64,000 nt of DNA. Source: Clostridium nigeriense. GTDB taxonomy: Bacteria; Bacillota; Clostridia; Clostridiales; Clostridiaceae. Every line of letters begins with the position of its first letter. Position 1 is the stretch's first letter. The position numbers and the translations under genes were made by a program. Positions 53,693-62,040 of this stretch are shown piece after piece. A model generated the notes under the pieces. That model worked only from the letters and a program-made list of their open reading frames with translations, was not told the DNA's origin and ran no database searches. Location of the stretch: positions 2,243,685-2,307,684 of the forward strand of contig NZ_LT575472.1 of the NCBI RefSeq assembly GCF_900086595.1. Reading direction: 5' to 3'.

Positions 53693-54777
53693 CTTCTTCC
53701 CCCCTTTGATAAAATAACCTTGATATTAGCAATACTAAACAGTACAGCTGAAAGAATAACTACAAAAACTAAATCTTTTATATTGCTATTAAAGTTTCCA
53801 TTTAGGTTATATACATTAAATAATTTTGTAATATAATGTGTTGGAGCTAAAATCTTTAAAGCATTTCCCTCTCCAGTAAAAGCTTCCATTCCTATTATTG
53901 GTAGTGAAAATACTAAAGCTCCTATAACCTTCCCATAAAGTGGTCCAAAAAGTTCATATACGAATTTACTTATAGAGACAATTAGTATAGCTGAAATTAA
54001 TATTAATGTAATTAAAGGTAGTAACCTGCCTGTAAAACTTATTCCTAAAATCCTAAAAAACAATACATATCCTAAAAGTATAATTATTGAATAAATTAAT
54101 AAAGCAAAACTGTCATAATAAAAATATTTACATTTACTTATTGGTGTTGAAGATATCCTTTTATCTAAATTCACGCTAATTTCAGCATAATTTCCTTGAA
54201 TCAAGGAAAAAATCAACATGCTTATTACAAAGGCAATCATAGAGGAAGATAATACTTCATAGCTACTAGAAGTTTTTTTTGCATTTATATTTATATTTTC
54301 AATTATATTTTTTCCTGTAATATTAGCTAATTCTTCTGAAGAATTTCCAGACATACTTAAATAAAGACCTTGATGATACTTGTCTAAAATTATTTTTAGA
54401 GTATTGGTAGAATTAATTAATCCCTCTTTTAATGTATTTATTTTTATTTCATCTCGTTTTAAAGATATAATGCTTTCTTCGTATCCCTTTGGTATAACAA
54501 TTTCTATCTGCTTTTCTTCTTCATTTATATCTATGAGTTCCTTCATATCTTCACTTTTTAAAAATGATATTAAAGTTTCAGACATATTACTCCTATCATT
54601 ATCTATTATTGATAGTTTAAGTGTATTAAGCTTTAGTGGATTTTCGTGAAGTGAATTTTGAAAGAACCCCATAAGTCCAGCTAATAATACGGGAAATAGT
54701 ATAAAATAAACTACTGTTATAGCAACATTTGAAACCATTCCCTTTAAAGTAGCTTTTGTATAATAAAATAATTTCAC
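53683..54777 (-). CDS. ABC-2 type transporter permease (first)
   Basis: This 364-aa protein has the same layout as its partner: a membrane segment at about 15-35, an outside domain to about 175, then five or six segments. The two permeases are similar in build and probably pair as a heterodimer with the ATPase encoded 11 nt upstream. Substrate unknown; antimicrobial peptides or lipids are typical for such NarL-controlled pumps. Confidence 0.9.
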   Translation of the reverse strand: MKLFYYTKATLKGMVSNVAITVVYFILFPVLLAGLMGFFQNSLHENPLKLNTLKLSIIDNDRSNMSETLISFLKSEDMKELIDINEEEKQIEIVIPKGYEESIISLKRDEIKINTLKEGLINSTNTLKIILDKYHQGLYLSMSGNSSEELANITGKNIIENININAKKTSSSYEVLSSSMIAFVISMLIFSLIQGNYAEISVNLDKRISSTPISKCKYFYYDSFALLIYSIIILLGYVLFFRILGISFTGRLLPLITLILISAILIVSISKFVYELFGPLYGKVIGALVFSLPIIGMEAFTGEGNALKILAPTHYITKLFNVYNLNGNFNSNIKDLVFVVILSAVLFSIANIKVILSKGGRRCV

Positions 54778-54788
54778 TTATATCACCT

Positions 54789-55724
54789 CTAATCCCTTAA
54801 TGTTTTGCCTGTTAATGCTAAAAATACATCTTCTAACTTTGCTTCTTCATAACTAATTCTCTTAATATTTATATGATATCCTTCAATAATACTTAGCACA
54901 CTATTAAGCTTAAAATTTGAATCTATTGTTAGAGTTATTTTATCTTCCTTTTCTTTAATATTTAATATCCCATTTACTTTTTGTATATTTAAAATCAACT
55001 CTGCACACATGTCATTAGCTTCTATAATAACTTTATTATTAGGAAATACTGATGCCTTAATTTCATCCTTGCTTCCATATGCAATTTCTTTTCCTAAATC
55101 AATTATAAAAACTCTTTTACAAAGTTCTTCTACCTCTTCCATATAATGAGACGTATAAATTACTGTAGTTCCCCACTCTTTACAAATATTTTTAGTAAAA
55201 TTAAATATATGGTTTCTTGATTGCGGATCTACTCCAACTGTAGGCTCATCCATTATTAAAACTTTAGGATGATGCATAATTGCTGCAGCTATATTTAATC
55301 TTCTCTTCATTCCACCTGAAAATTTTTTAACCTTATCTTTTTTCTTTTCTAAAAGGCCAGTTACTTCAAGTGCTTCTTGTATTCTCTCTTTTAATTCTTT
55401 ACCTTTTAATCCATAAAGTGCTCCAAAAAATTCAAGATTGTCATAGGCTGTAAGATCCTCCATTAATGAAATATCCTGTGGAACATATCCTATACACTCT
55501 TTAGCTTTTATTGGCTCTTTTAAAATATCATATCCACAAATTTTAATAGTTCCATTATCAGGAATTAGGAGACTTGTCATTATATTAATTAAAGTAGATT
55601 TTCCTGCTCCATTAGGTCCTATAAACCCAAAAATCTCCCCTTTAGCCACTTCATAACTAACATTATCTAAAACTAATTTATCATTGAATCTTTTAGTAAC
55701 ATTTTTAACTTCTATTATACACAT
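54789..55724 (-). CDS. ABC transporter ATP-binding protein (drug/peptide exporter type)
   Basis: This 311-aa protein has Walker A GPNGAGKST (about 36-44), signature KFSGGMKRRLN, Walker B VLIMDEPTVGVDP and H-loop YTSHYMEEVEE. The C-terminal 90 residues are the extra domain of DrrA/YadG-type exporters. ATG, but its TAGGGGG ribosome site is one arm of a 19-bp hairpin (55732-55776). Confidence 0.93.
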   Translation of the reverse strand: MCIIEVKNVTKRFNDKLVLDNVSYEVAKGEIFGFIGPNGAGKSTLINIMTSLLIPDNGTIKICGYDILKEPIKAKECIGYVPQDISLMEDLTAYDNLEFFGALYGLKGKELKERIQEALEVTGLLEKKKDKVKKFSGGMKRRLNIAAAIMHHPKVLIMDEPTVGVDPQSRNHIFNFTKNICKEWGTTVIYTSHYMEEVEELCKRVFIIDLGKEIAYGSKDEIKASVFPNNKVIIEANDMCAELILNIQKVNGILNIKEKEDKITLTIDSNFKLNSVLSIIEGYHINIKRISYEEAKLEDVFLALTGKTLRD

Positions 55725-55731
55725 TAAAATT

Positions 55732-55776
55732 CCCCCTAAGTTTTTCTTAATTCTATATTAAGAAAAATTTAGGGGG
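55732..55776. promoter_or_regulatory. 19-bp hairpin covering the ribosome site of the ABC ATPase gene
   Basis: CCCCCTAAGTTTTTCTTAA (55732-55750) pairs over its full length, with one wobble, with TTAAGAAAAATTTAGGGGG (55758-55776), leaving a 7-nt loop. On the - strand the TAGGGGGAA of the ATPase ribosome site is the 3' arm. Folded mRNA would hide it. The same palindrome could instead be a DNA site for the response regulator. There is no T run suited to a terminator. Confidence 0.7.
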
Positions 55777-55809
55777 ATTGCTATTACTCTAAGTCATTGT
55801 ATATATGAC

Positions 55810-56451
55810 TTAAGTCACTATTCTATTTTTAAATGCAAATATTGCAATTTGTGTTCTATCTCTTAGATTAAGCTTTGATAATATGTTAGTTATATTATTC
55901 TTAATTGTTCCTTCAGATAAGTAAATTTTTTCTGATATTTCTTTATTAGTTAAACCTTCTGCAATATATTTTATAATTTGAATTTCCTTTTCAGAAAAAT
56001 TATATTTATCTAATTCCTTAGATTTAATTAAATTATTACTATATAAAATTTTGTTTGCAACATCAGGGTGAACTACCATGTTTCCCATATATGCTGTTTT
56101 TATTCCTTCATAAATAACATTATGAGAACTATCTTTTAGCATATATCCAAAAGCTCCATAGCTTAATGCATCTTGTATATATTCCTTATCATTAAAAGTG
56201 GTTAATATTATAACTTTTATTTTAGTGAATTGATCTTTTATGAGTCTTGTCCCCATAACACCATCACATTCTTTCATTCTTACGTCCATTAACACTACAT
56301 CTACATCTTTAGATTTACATACCTCTAAAGCCTTATATCCATTTTCTGCTGTATCAACTACTTCTATATCATCATAAGTTGAAAGCATAAGTTTTAATCC
56401 TTCTCTTATTAACTTTTCATCATCTACAATTAATAATTTTATCTTTCCCAC
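55810..56451 (-). CDS. NarL/FixJ-type response regulator
   Basis: This 213-aa protein has a receiver domain with the phospho-Asp in VVLMDVRMK (Asp56), acidic pair Asp10-Asp11 and Lys in MLKDSS. The C-terminal LuxR helix-turn-helix reads FSEKEIQIIKYIAEGLTNKE and continues EGTIKNNITNILSKLN. It starts GTG directly after the stop codon of the kinase gene, with AAAGGGAG. It probably controls the ABC-2 operon downstream. Confidence 0.93.
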   Translation of the reverse strand: MGKIKLLIVDDEKLIREGLKLMLSTYDDIEVVDTAENGYKALEVCKSKDVDVVLMDVRMKECDGVMGTRLIKDQFTKIKVIILTTFNDKEYIQDALSYGAFGYMLKDSSHNVIYEGIKTAYMGNMVVHPDVANKILYSNNLIKSKELDKYNFSEKEIQIIKYIAEGLTNKEISEKIYLSEGTIKNNITNILSKLNLRDRTQIAIFAFKNRIVT

Positions 56452-57603
56452 TTATATCTCCCTTTCTTTTGGCAATACTATTTTTACAAAAAACCCTTCT
56501 CCTAGCTTTGAAGTCATATCAATAAATCCTTGTAATTCATCTACTCTTTCTCTTAGATTTTTTAAACCGAATCCACTATTTTTTATGTAACTTACTCCAA
56601 TTCCATTATCCTTAAAAGAAATAACAAAATCATCTTCTGTAAAATTCATTATAACTTTTATTTTAGTAGCCTTACCATGTTTTAATGAATTAGATAAAAC
56701 TTCTTGAGTGATTCTATATAAGTGTGTTATTTGTTTAGTAGATAATGCCCAACTTCCTTTTGATATTATGGTATTTACTTCTACTCCAGTCATCTTTTCG
56801 AAGTTTTTGCATAAATCTTGAATTCTTATTATTCCTTTATAATTACCATAATCATCTGCTTTAAGCTCCTTTACAGCTTCTTTTACATCTTGAAAGTTTT
56901 CACTAATAAAGCTTCTTAATCCAATAATCATATCTTTTAATAAGCTATCTTTTTCTGTTGCTAATGCTTCCATAGCAGATAATTGAATTATTGAAGTTGA
57001 TAAAGTATGTCCAACACTATCATGAATTTCTCTAGATATCCTATTTCTTTCCTTTAATATTGTTAATTCCTCTATAGATGATAAACATTCTTCAAGCTTA
57101 CTATTAGCTTCAATTAAGCTTTCTTCCGATATCCTAAGTTTATCATATAATCTTTGTGCTTCTTTTTTTGTGTTGTAAAGTTTTGATATATAATTTATTA
57201 ATGTAACAAAAACAACTATAATCACTAAATTTATAAAACCTTGCTCAAAACCTTCCTTAAATTCTGAATATATAGCAATAAGACATATAGTAGATAAAAA
57301 CATATTTTTTAGATATCTATAATTTAATGAAACAGTATCTATGATTAATCCAATTAAATAAAATATTATATTTCCTCCAAAATAAAAGCATGCAATTGGA
57401 GAAACTATCATTTCTAAAATTATAGAAAATAAATTAACCTTATCACTTTTAAAGAAAAATATTCTAAGATTATTATTAATTATAAATAATAAAATAAATA
57501 TAATACTAAAAACCCCACTATTTTTACCTTTTATAAAGATTTCAGATATTAATATAATAAAAGATATATATCTTATTAGTAATAGTTCCTTACTTTTTTT
57601 CAT
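56452..57603 (-). CDS. Sensor histidine kinase (HisKA_3/NarX-DesK type)
   Basis: This is 383 aa from the ATG at 57603, chosen for the AAAGGTAGGAA site ahead of it; a frame that opens at a TTG (57660) has none. About six membrane segments fill residues 8-145. The dimerisation helix is ERNRISREIHDSVGHTLS with His194, followed by an ATPase domain with the N-box SNSLKHGKATKI and G-box DNGIGV. Signal unknown. Operon kinase, regulator, then ABC exporter. Confidence 0.92.
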   Translation of the reverse strand: MKKSKELLLIRYISFIILISEIFIKGKNSGVFSIIFILLFIINNNLRIFFFKSDKVNLFSIILEMIVSPIACFYFGGNIIFYLIGLIIDTVSLNYRYLKNMFLSTICLIAIYSEFKEGFEQGFINLVIIVVFVTLINYISKLYNTKKEAQRLYDKLRISEESLIEANSKLEECLSSIEELTILKERNRISREIHDSVGHTLSTSIIQLSAMEALATEKDSLLKDMIIGLRSFISENFQDVKEAVKELKADDYGNYKGIIRIQDLCKNFEKMTGVEVNTIISKGSWALSTKQITHLYRITQEVLSNSLKHGKATKIKVIMNFTEDDFVISFKDNGIGVSYIKNSGFGLKNLRERVDELQGFIDMTSKLGEGFFVKIVLPKEREI

Positions 57604-57696
57604 ATCATTTCCTACCTTTAATTTAAAGGATATAAATCTTATAATACTTTGTATTAGCAATTGTAAAGAAAAAGTATTATAAATTTTTATACACAG

Positions 57697-58620
57697 TTAT
57701 TCCTTTCTTTTATAAACCAAGTAAATTCCTGTACATACCAATAAAAGAGCTATTAGTATTTTTACATCAAAAATATTTTCTTTTAATATTATAGCTGATA
57801 GTATAGTTCCAAAAACAGGAATTAAGAAATTAAATACTGAAATTACACCTACTTTATTATACTTTAACAGCTGCGACCATAGTGCAAAGGCTACTGATGA
57901 TAGTAATGCCATATATATTAATAATGTTGTTGATTTAAAAGTAAAATTCGTTAATTTGCCTCCTAAAATATAACCAATTATTATTAGTAATAATCCACCT
58001 ATTGCTAATTGGTATCCAGTTACAGTATAAGCATCTTTATTTTGACTTATTTTTTTACTATATAGGGAACCAATAGAAAGCATAAGGGCTGCAATAATTA
58101 TAAATCCTTCTCCCTTAAAAGAAAAACTACCTTCTAAGACTGATGTTCCACCAAGATTAACTATTATAACTCCTAAGAAACCAACTATACATCCTATAAT
58201 CTTATTAAAGTTTAATTTATCATTTACATATATATAATGTGCCAGTAGTATGCTAAAAAAGGTGCTTGTTCCATTCATTATAGATCCTCTTACACCTGTT
58301 GTATATGTCATACCCAAGTAAAAGAAAATATATTGAAGAGTAGTTTGTCCAAATCCTAATACTGAAATTTCCTTTATATCTTTAATAGTTAAATTAAAAA
58401 TATTTTGCTTCATAACTATTTGTAGAATTAATACAAAAACTCCTGCTAAAAAAAATCTGTATCCAGCAAATAATAGTTTTCCCCCTATATCATTAGAACC
58501 TATATTAAAAATTTCATATCCAACTTTAACTGCTGGAAATGCACTTCCCCATAAAAAAGTACATATAATTGCAATTATAATTATATTTATTCTGTTAGTA
58601 TATATTTTATTTTTATCCAA
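57697..58620 (-). CDS. EamA/DMT-family transporter
   Basis: This 307-aa protein has ten hydrophobic segments in two EamA repeats (about 12-150 and 170-303), with the pattern FLWGSAFPAVKVGYE at the start of the first. The likely start is TTG, with AGGAG about ten bases away. Members export amino acids or metabolites; the substrate is not shown. It follows a gene fragment whose stop codon overlaps its ribosome region. Confidence 0.9.
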   Translation of the reverse strand: MDKNKIYTNRINIIIIAIICTFLWGSAFPAVKVGYEIFNIGSNDIGGKLLFAGYRFFLAGVFVLILQIVMKQNIFNLTIKDIKEISVLGFGQTTLQYIFFYLGMTYTTGVRGSIMNGTSTFFSILLAHYIYVNDKLNFNKIIGCIVGFLGVIIVNLGGTSVLEGSFSFKGEGFIIIAALMLSIGSLYSKKISQNKDAYTVTGYQLAIGGLLLIIIGYILGGKLTNFTFKSTTLLIYMALLSSVAFALWSQLLKYNKVGVISVFNFLIPVFGTILSAIILKENIFDVKILIALLLVCTGIYLVYKRKE

Positions 58621-58626
58621 ATGTAG

Positions 58627-58755
58627 TCATCTCCTATATCTCTTCATTTTAATCCTTCTTACCAAATCCTTAATATTTTCTTCTATTGTTTTTGCTACCT
58701 TAACAAATTCTTCATCATTTTTTCCTATAGGAAATGATGTATTAGCAATAATAAT
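58627..58755 (-). pseudogene. C-terminal gene fragment upstream of the EamA gene
   Basis: An open stretch reads ANTSFPIGKNDEEFVKVAKT and onward, ending MKRYRR and a TGA at 58627. In-frame stop codons lie just upstream, so only about 40 codons remain. The texture resembles the end of a flavodoxin or NADPH-dependent FMN reductase-type protein, which is a guess. It is probably the tail of a gene that was once in an operon with the EamA gene. Confidence 0.5.
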
Positions 58756-58804
58756 TTATTTAAACTTAATAACATTATATATGATTATAGACCTTTTTAA
58801 TAGT

Positions 58805-58837
58805 TCTACAAATATTACTTAAACCAATATTTGTAGA
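58805..58837. repeat. 12-bp inverted repeat in intergenic sequence
   Basis: TCTACAAATATT (58805-58816) pairs with AATATTTGTAGA (58826-58837) with a 9-nt loop. There is no strong T run. The 364 bases 58621-58984 otherwise hold the gene fragment and a terminator. Confidence 0.55.
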
Positions 58838-58920
58838 AAAAATCATTCCTTGCCTATAATATAACTAGGAGTTATTTTTATTAGGCTCTGTTTTAAAATA
58901 ATGTTGATAATATAAGAGAA

Positions 58921-58955
58921 ACTAAAAAAACTAGTGTAAAATCACTAGTCTTTAG
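58921..58955 (-). terminator. Terminator of the 63-aa membrane protein gene
   Basis: ACTAGTG (58930-58936) pairs with CACTAGT (58943-58949), followed on the - strand by TTTTTTTAGTTT. Confidence 0.82.
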
Positions 58956-58984
58956 TTCTTAATAGATTAAAATGGAGTATTAAA

Positions 58985-59176
58985 TCAATACAGATTAAAA
59001 TGCTCTAATAGAAGTCGCAATGCATTTGAACATACATAAATAATCGCAAATATTTTTGCTTTTGCATAGTTTTTATTTTTTAAGCCAATCAAAAAATAAA
59101 CAATCATTGCAATAAATGCAACGAGGATAACAATAGCAAGTGAGTATCTAAGTATCGCTTGGTTACTAACAGTCAT
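58985..59176 (-). CDS. Small membrane protein (63 aa)
   Basis: Two hydrophobic segments (about 10-32 and 40-57) flank a basic turn GLKNKNYAKAK. ATG with AGGAGGTTATAATAAA. I do not recognise the family. It is one of three short membrane proteins in a row, each with its own ribosome site, ahead of a terminator. Confidence 0.7.
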   Translation of the reverse strand: MTVSNQAILRYSLAIVILVAFIAMIVYFLIGLKNKNYAKAKIFAIIYVCSNALRLLLEHFNLY

Positions 59177-59258
59177 TTTATTATAACCTCCTTATTTAAA
59201 ACACATTGTTACGCTAAACTTTAAAATTGTTCATGAAATCTAACTGCTAAATTGGAAT

Positions 59259-59444
59259 TTAACTATCTAAATCTTTTAATTTTTTAATTAACTTATCTAA
59301 GTAATAAAGCCCTGGGCTAAAAAAACCTATCATCCATAAAATAATTATAAAACTTTCACTTATTCTACTTCCATTAATACTAAAAGGTAATATTGCTAAC
59401 ACACCTATAATGCCACATAGTATTGATAATCCAATTAACTTCAT
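59259..59444 (-). CDS. Small membrane protein (61 aa)
   Basis: Two hydrophobic segments (about 3-20 and 30-50) with a short charged tail DKLIKKLKDLDS. ATG with TAGGGGGATTTTGA. No family recognised. Its two neighbours have the same size class and layout. Confidence 0.68.
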   Translation of the reverse strand: MKLIGLSILCGIIGVLAILPFSINGSRISESFIIILWMIGFFSPGLYYLDKLIKKLKDLDS

Positions 59445-59580
59445 TCAAAATCCCCCTACCATTAAACTACTTCGTCTTATAATACATTTTCTTAATAGAT
59501 TAAGTAATAGATTAAGATTGTTTATTAAAAATATTCAACATTTTGCTTGAATATCACTGCATTTTAAATACATAACATAT

Positions 59581-59814
59581 TTATTTTTGTTCTTCTTTTT
59601 TCCATCTTATATAGTTATATATTATTTGAAGTATAAATAATATTATCAATATTAGTGGCATGATTCTACTAACAAATATCCCATTACCAAGAAAAATAAT
59701 AATTCCAATCGATATAATAAATATAGGAATAGTCCATAAAGTTCTTATAAACTTCCTTCTATAACTTAATTTCCAATAGATTAATTGAAAGCCATTATCT
59801 ACTTTTTTACCCAT
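59581..59814 (-). CDS. Small membrane protein (77 aa)
   Basis: A basic N-terminus (SYRRKFIRTLW) precedes two hydrophobic segments (about 24-44 and 48-67), and the tail YIRWKKEEQK is charged. ATG with AGGGGGATTTCAG. No family recognised; the positive-inside rule suggests both ends are cytoplasmic. Confidence 0.68.
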   Translation of the reverse strand: MGKKVDNGFQLIYWKLSYRRKFIRTLWTIPIFIISIGIIIFLGNGIFVSRIMPLILIILFILQIIYNYIRWKKEEQK

Positions 59815-59970
59815 CTGAAATCCCCCTAATAATTCATACTGAAATACAATTACGAGTTAATTATAACATATTCTGTAAATACCGTACTATTCAATTTTCA
59901 AAGAACAAATTTTATTATTTAGTGCGTAATATAATCAAATTACTCTTTACCGCACTTAGCAGTTCCATAT

Positions 59971-60123
59971 ATAAATGCCAATAAAATAATATACATATTA
60001 ACCATCTATTTTGAGAAGATTTACTATAATCCATACATAGAAGATAAAGCTTCTTTTTGGATGAGTTTAATAAAAGAAATAAAAATAGACCATGATTGTA
60101 ATATAGAATTAAAACTCAATTAA
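59971..60123 (+). pseudogene. Gene tail of unknown family (+ strand)
   Basis: Within the 437-base gap 59815-60251, the + strand reads FEKIYYNPYIEDKASFWMSL and onward, ending IELKLN and TAA at 60123. There is no start codon with a ribosome site in frame. The conserved-looking C-terminal texture suggests the remains of a longer gene; the family is not certain. Confidence 0.45.
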
Positions 60124-60131
60124 TCATGGTC
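60088..60131. terminator. Perfect 10-bp hairpin at the end of the gene tail
   Basis: GACCATGATT (60088-60097) pairs perfectly with AATCATGGTC (60122-60131). It spans the stop codon of the gene tail and is followed by AAATATTTT on the + strand, so it may be the old terminator of that gene. Confidence 0.55.
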
Positions 60132-60138
60132 AAATATT

Positions 60139-60246
60139 TTATATTTCATTAATTATTCTTACTGCATCTTGATTGATTTGTTGTTTAGTTTCAGTTCTAG
60201 CTGAGTAGCTTTCAAAAACTTCTCTTCCGTATAATCCACCTAATTT
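60139..60246 (-). pseudogene. Gene tail of unknown family (- strand)
   Basis: Just after the ABC exporter stop codon, a different frame reads LGGLYGREVFESYSARTETK and onward, ending VRIINEI and TAA at 60139. A stop codon lies directly upstream in that frame and there is no start codon. It looks like the last 35 codons of a lost gene. Family not recognised. Confidence 0.45.
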
Positions 60247-60251
60247 TTAAT

Positions 60252-62039
60252 TTAAGCACCTTCACTTAGGAAATTATATTGAGCCATATATAAGTCATAA
60301 TAACTACCTTTATTCTTTAATAATTCACTATGACTTCCTACCTCTTCAATTTGTCCATCATTTATAACCATAATTTTATCGCAATCTCTTATTGTTGATA
60401 ATCTATGTGCCACTACAAATGATGTTCTTCCATGAAGTAACTTTTCTATTCCCTCTTGTACCAATTTCTCTGTTTCTGTATCTATATTAGAAGTAGCCTC
60501 ATCTAATATTAGTATTCTAGGATTTGCAAGAAGAGCTCTAGCAAATGATACTAACTGTCTTTGTCCTAATGATAATCTAGTTCCTCTTTCATTTACTTCA
60601 GTATTATAACCTTCTTCTAATTTCATAATAAAGTCATGAGCGTTAACTGCTTTTGCAGCATTAATAACTTCTTCATCAGTTGCATCTAATCTACCATATC
60701 TTATATTTTCCATTATAGTAGTTGAAAATAAAAATGTATCTTGAAGCATTATTCCCATTTGACTTCTTAAAGATTCCAACTCAACATTTTTAATATCTTT
60801 TCCGTCCACTAAAACTTCCCCAGAAGTTGGATCATAGAATCTACTTAACAAAGATACAATTGTTGTCTTACCTGCACCAGTTGCTCCAACTAAAGCTATT
60901 TTTTCTCCCTTATTAACCTTAAAATTTACGTTTTTAAGAACCTTAGTACTTTCATCATAAGAAAAGCTTACATCCTTGAATTCTACAACTCCTTTAATTT
61001 TCCCTATTTTCTTTGCATTTTCTGAATTTTTTATAATTGGTTTCTTATCTAAAATATCAAAAATTCTATCTGCTGCTGAAAAATTTGTTATCAAAGTGTT
61101 ATAGAAGCTTGAAAGATTCATAATAGGTCTCCAAAACATTCCTACATACATTGAAAATGCTATTAATGTTCCTATCTTTATTTCATTATTCATTACTAGT
61201 TTATATCCTACTGCAAATACTACCAAAGTACCAGCTCCCCAAGATAATTCTATAAGAGGCCAGAAAAAATCATTTAGCATAACAGCCTTAGTGAAGGAAT
61301 CACTTAATTCCTTTACCATTGATTTAAAGCTTTTTTCTGTGCCCTCTTCCTTAGCAAAACCTTGTACTATTTTTATTCCTGAGAAATCTTCATGAGTAAA
61401 CCCATTTAGATTTGATCTTTTATTTCTATAAACTTCCCATCTTCTTCTTGAATATATTTCTATGCAAAACATAGCAATTCCTAGTAGAGGTAGTAAAGTT
61501 ACAGATGCTAATGCTAATTTGAAATTCATAATAAACATAATAATAGCAACACATAAGAGATTTAATAATTGTGGTATAAGTGATTGAATGCTTTGAGAAA
61601 ATAAATTTTTTAAAGCATTCACATCAGAAACTACCCTTGAAAGTATTTTTCCAACTGGTCTTCCATCAAAAAAGTCAAAAGACAAATATTGTATATGACT
61701 ATATAATTCATGTCGTATATTTACTAAAATATTATTAGTTATGGATGTTATCATTGTCCATCTGATTTTAGATAAAATCCATGCTAATAAATTTAATACA
61801 ATTAAAGCTACACCTATTATTATTAGACCATTTACATTTTTATTTACTACATAATTATCTATTGCTATTTCTAAAAGCAAAGGATTAACTATTCCAGATA
61901 TCATAACAAGTATCATTAATAAAATAACTATAAAAGATTTTAACTTATAAGGCTTAAGATATTCTAATAATTTAAATGTTATTTCACTTTTACTTCTTCT
62001 TATTACTTCTTCATCTTTTTTTATCGAATTATTCTCCAA
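60252..62039 (-). CDS. ABC exporter, subunit with canonical ATPase site residues
   Basis: This 595-aa half-transporter has six membrane helices (about 30-320) and then an ATPase domain: Walker A VGATGAGKTT, signature LSLGQRQLVSFARAL (altered from LSGGQ), Walker B RILILDEATSNID with catalytic Glu, and an H-loop VVAHRLSTIRDCD. It starts TTG just after the partner gene (1-nt gap), with AGGAGG inside the end of that gene. The pair has the layout of heterodimeric multidrug exporters such as LmrCD and BmrCD. Confidence 0.93.
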   Translation of the reverse strand: MENNSIKKDEEVIRRSKSEITFKLLEYLKPYKLKSFIVILLMILVMISGIVNPLLLEIAIDNYVVNKNVNGLIIIGVALIVLNLLAWILSKIRWTMITSITNNILVNIRHELYSHIQYLSFDFFDGRPVGKILSRVVSDVNALKNLFSQSIQSLIPQLLNLLCVAIIMFIMNFKLALASVTLLPLLGIAMFCIEIYSRRRWEVYRNKRSNLNGFTHEDFSGIKIVQGFAKEEGTEKSFKSMVKELSDSFTKAVMLNDFFWPLIELSWGAGTLVVFAVGYKLVMNNEIKIGTLIAFSMYVGMFWRPIMNLSSFYNTLITNFSAADRIFDILDKKPIIKNSENAKKIGKIKGVVEFKDVSFSYDESTKVLKNVNFKVNKGEKIALVGATGAGKTTIVSLLSRFYDPTSGEVLVDGKDIKNVELESLRSQMGIMLQDTFLFSTTIMENIRYGRLDATDEEVINAAKAVNAHDFIMKLEEGYNTEVNERGTRLSLGQRQLVSFARALLANPRILILDEATSNIDTETEKLVQEGIEKLLHGRTSFVVAHRLSTIRDCDKIMVINDGQIEEVGSHSELLKNKGSYYDLYMAQYNFLSEGA

Positions 62040-62040
62040 A

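Noticed and set aside
58880..58900. GGCTCTGTTTT sequence resembling an IS6-family end
   Set aside because: No matching inverted end or transposase remains nearby, so an insertion sequence cannot be supported.
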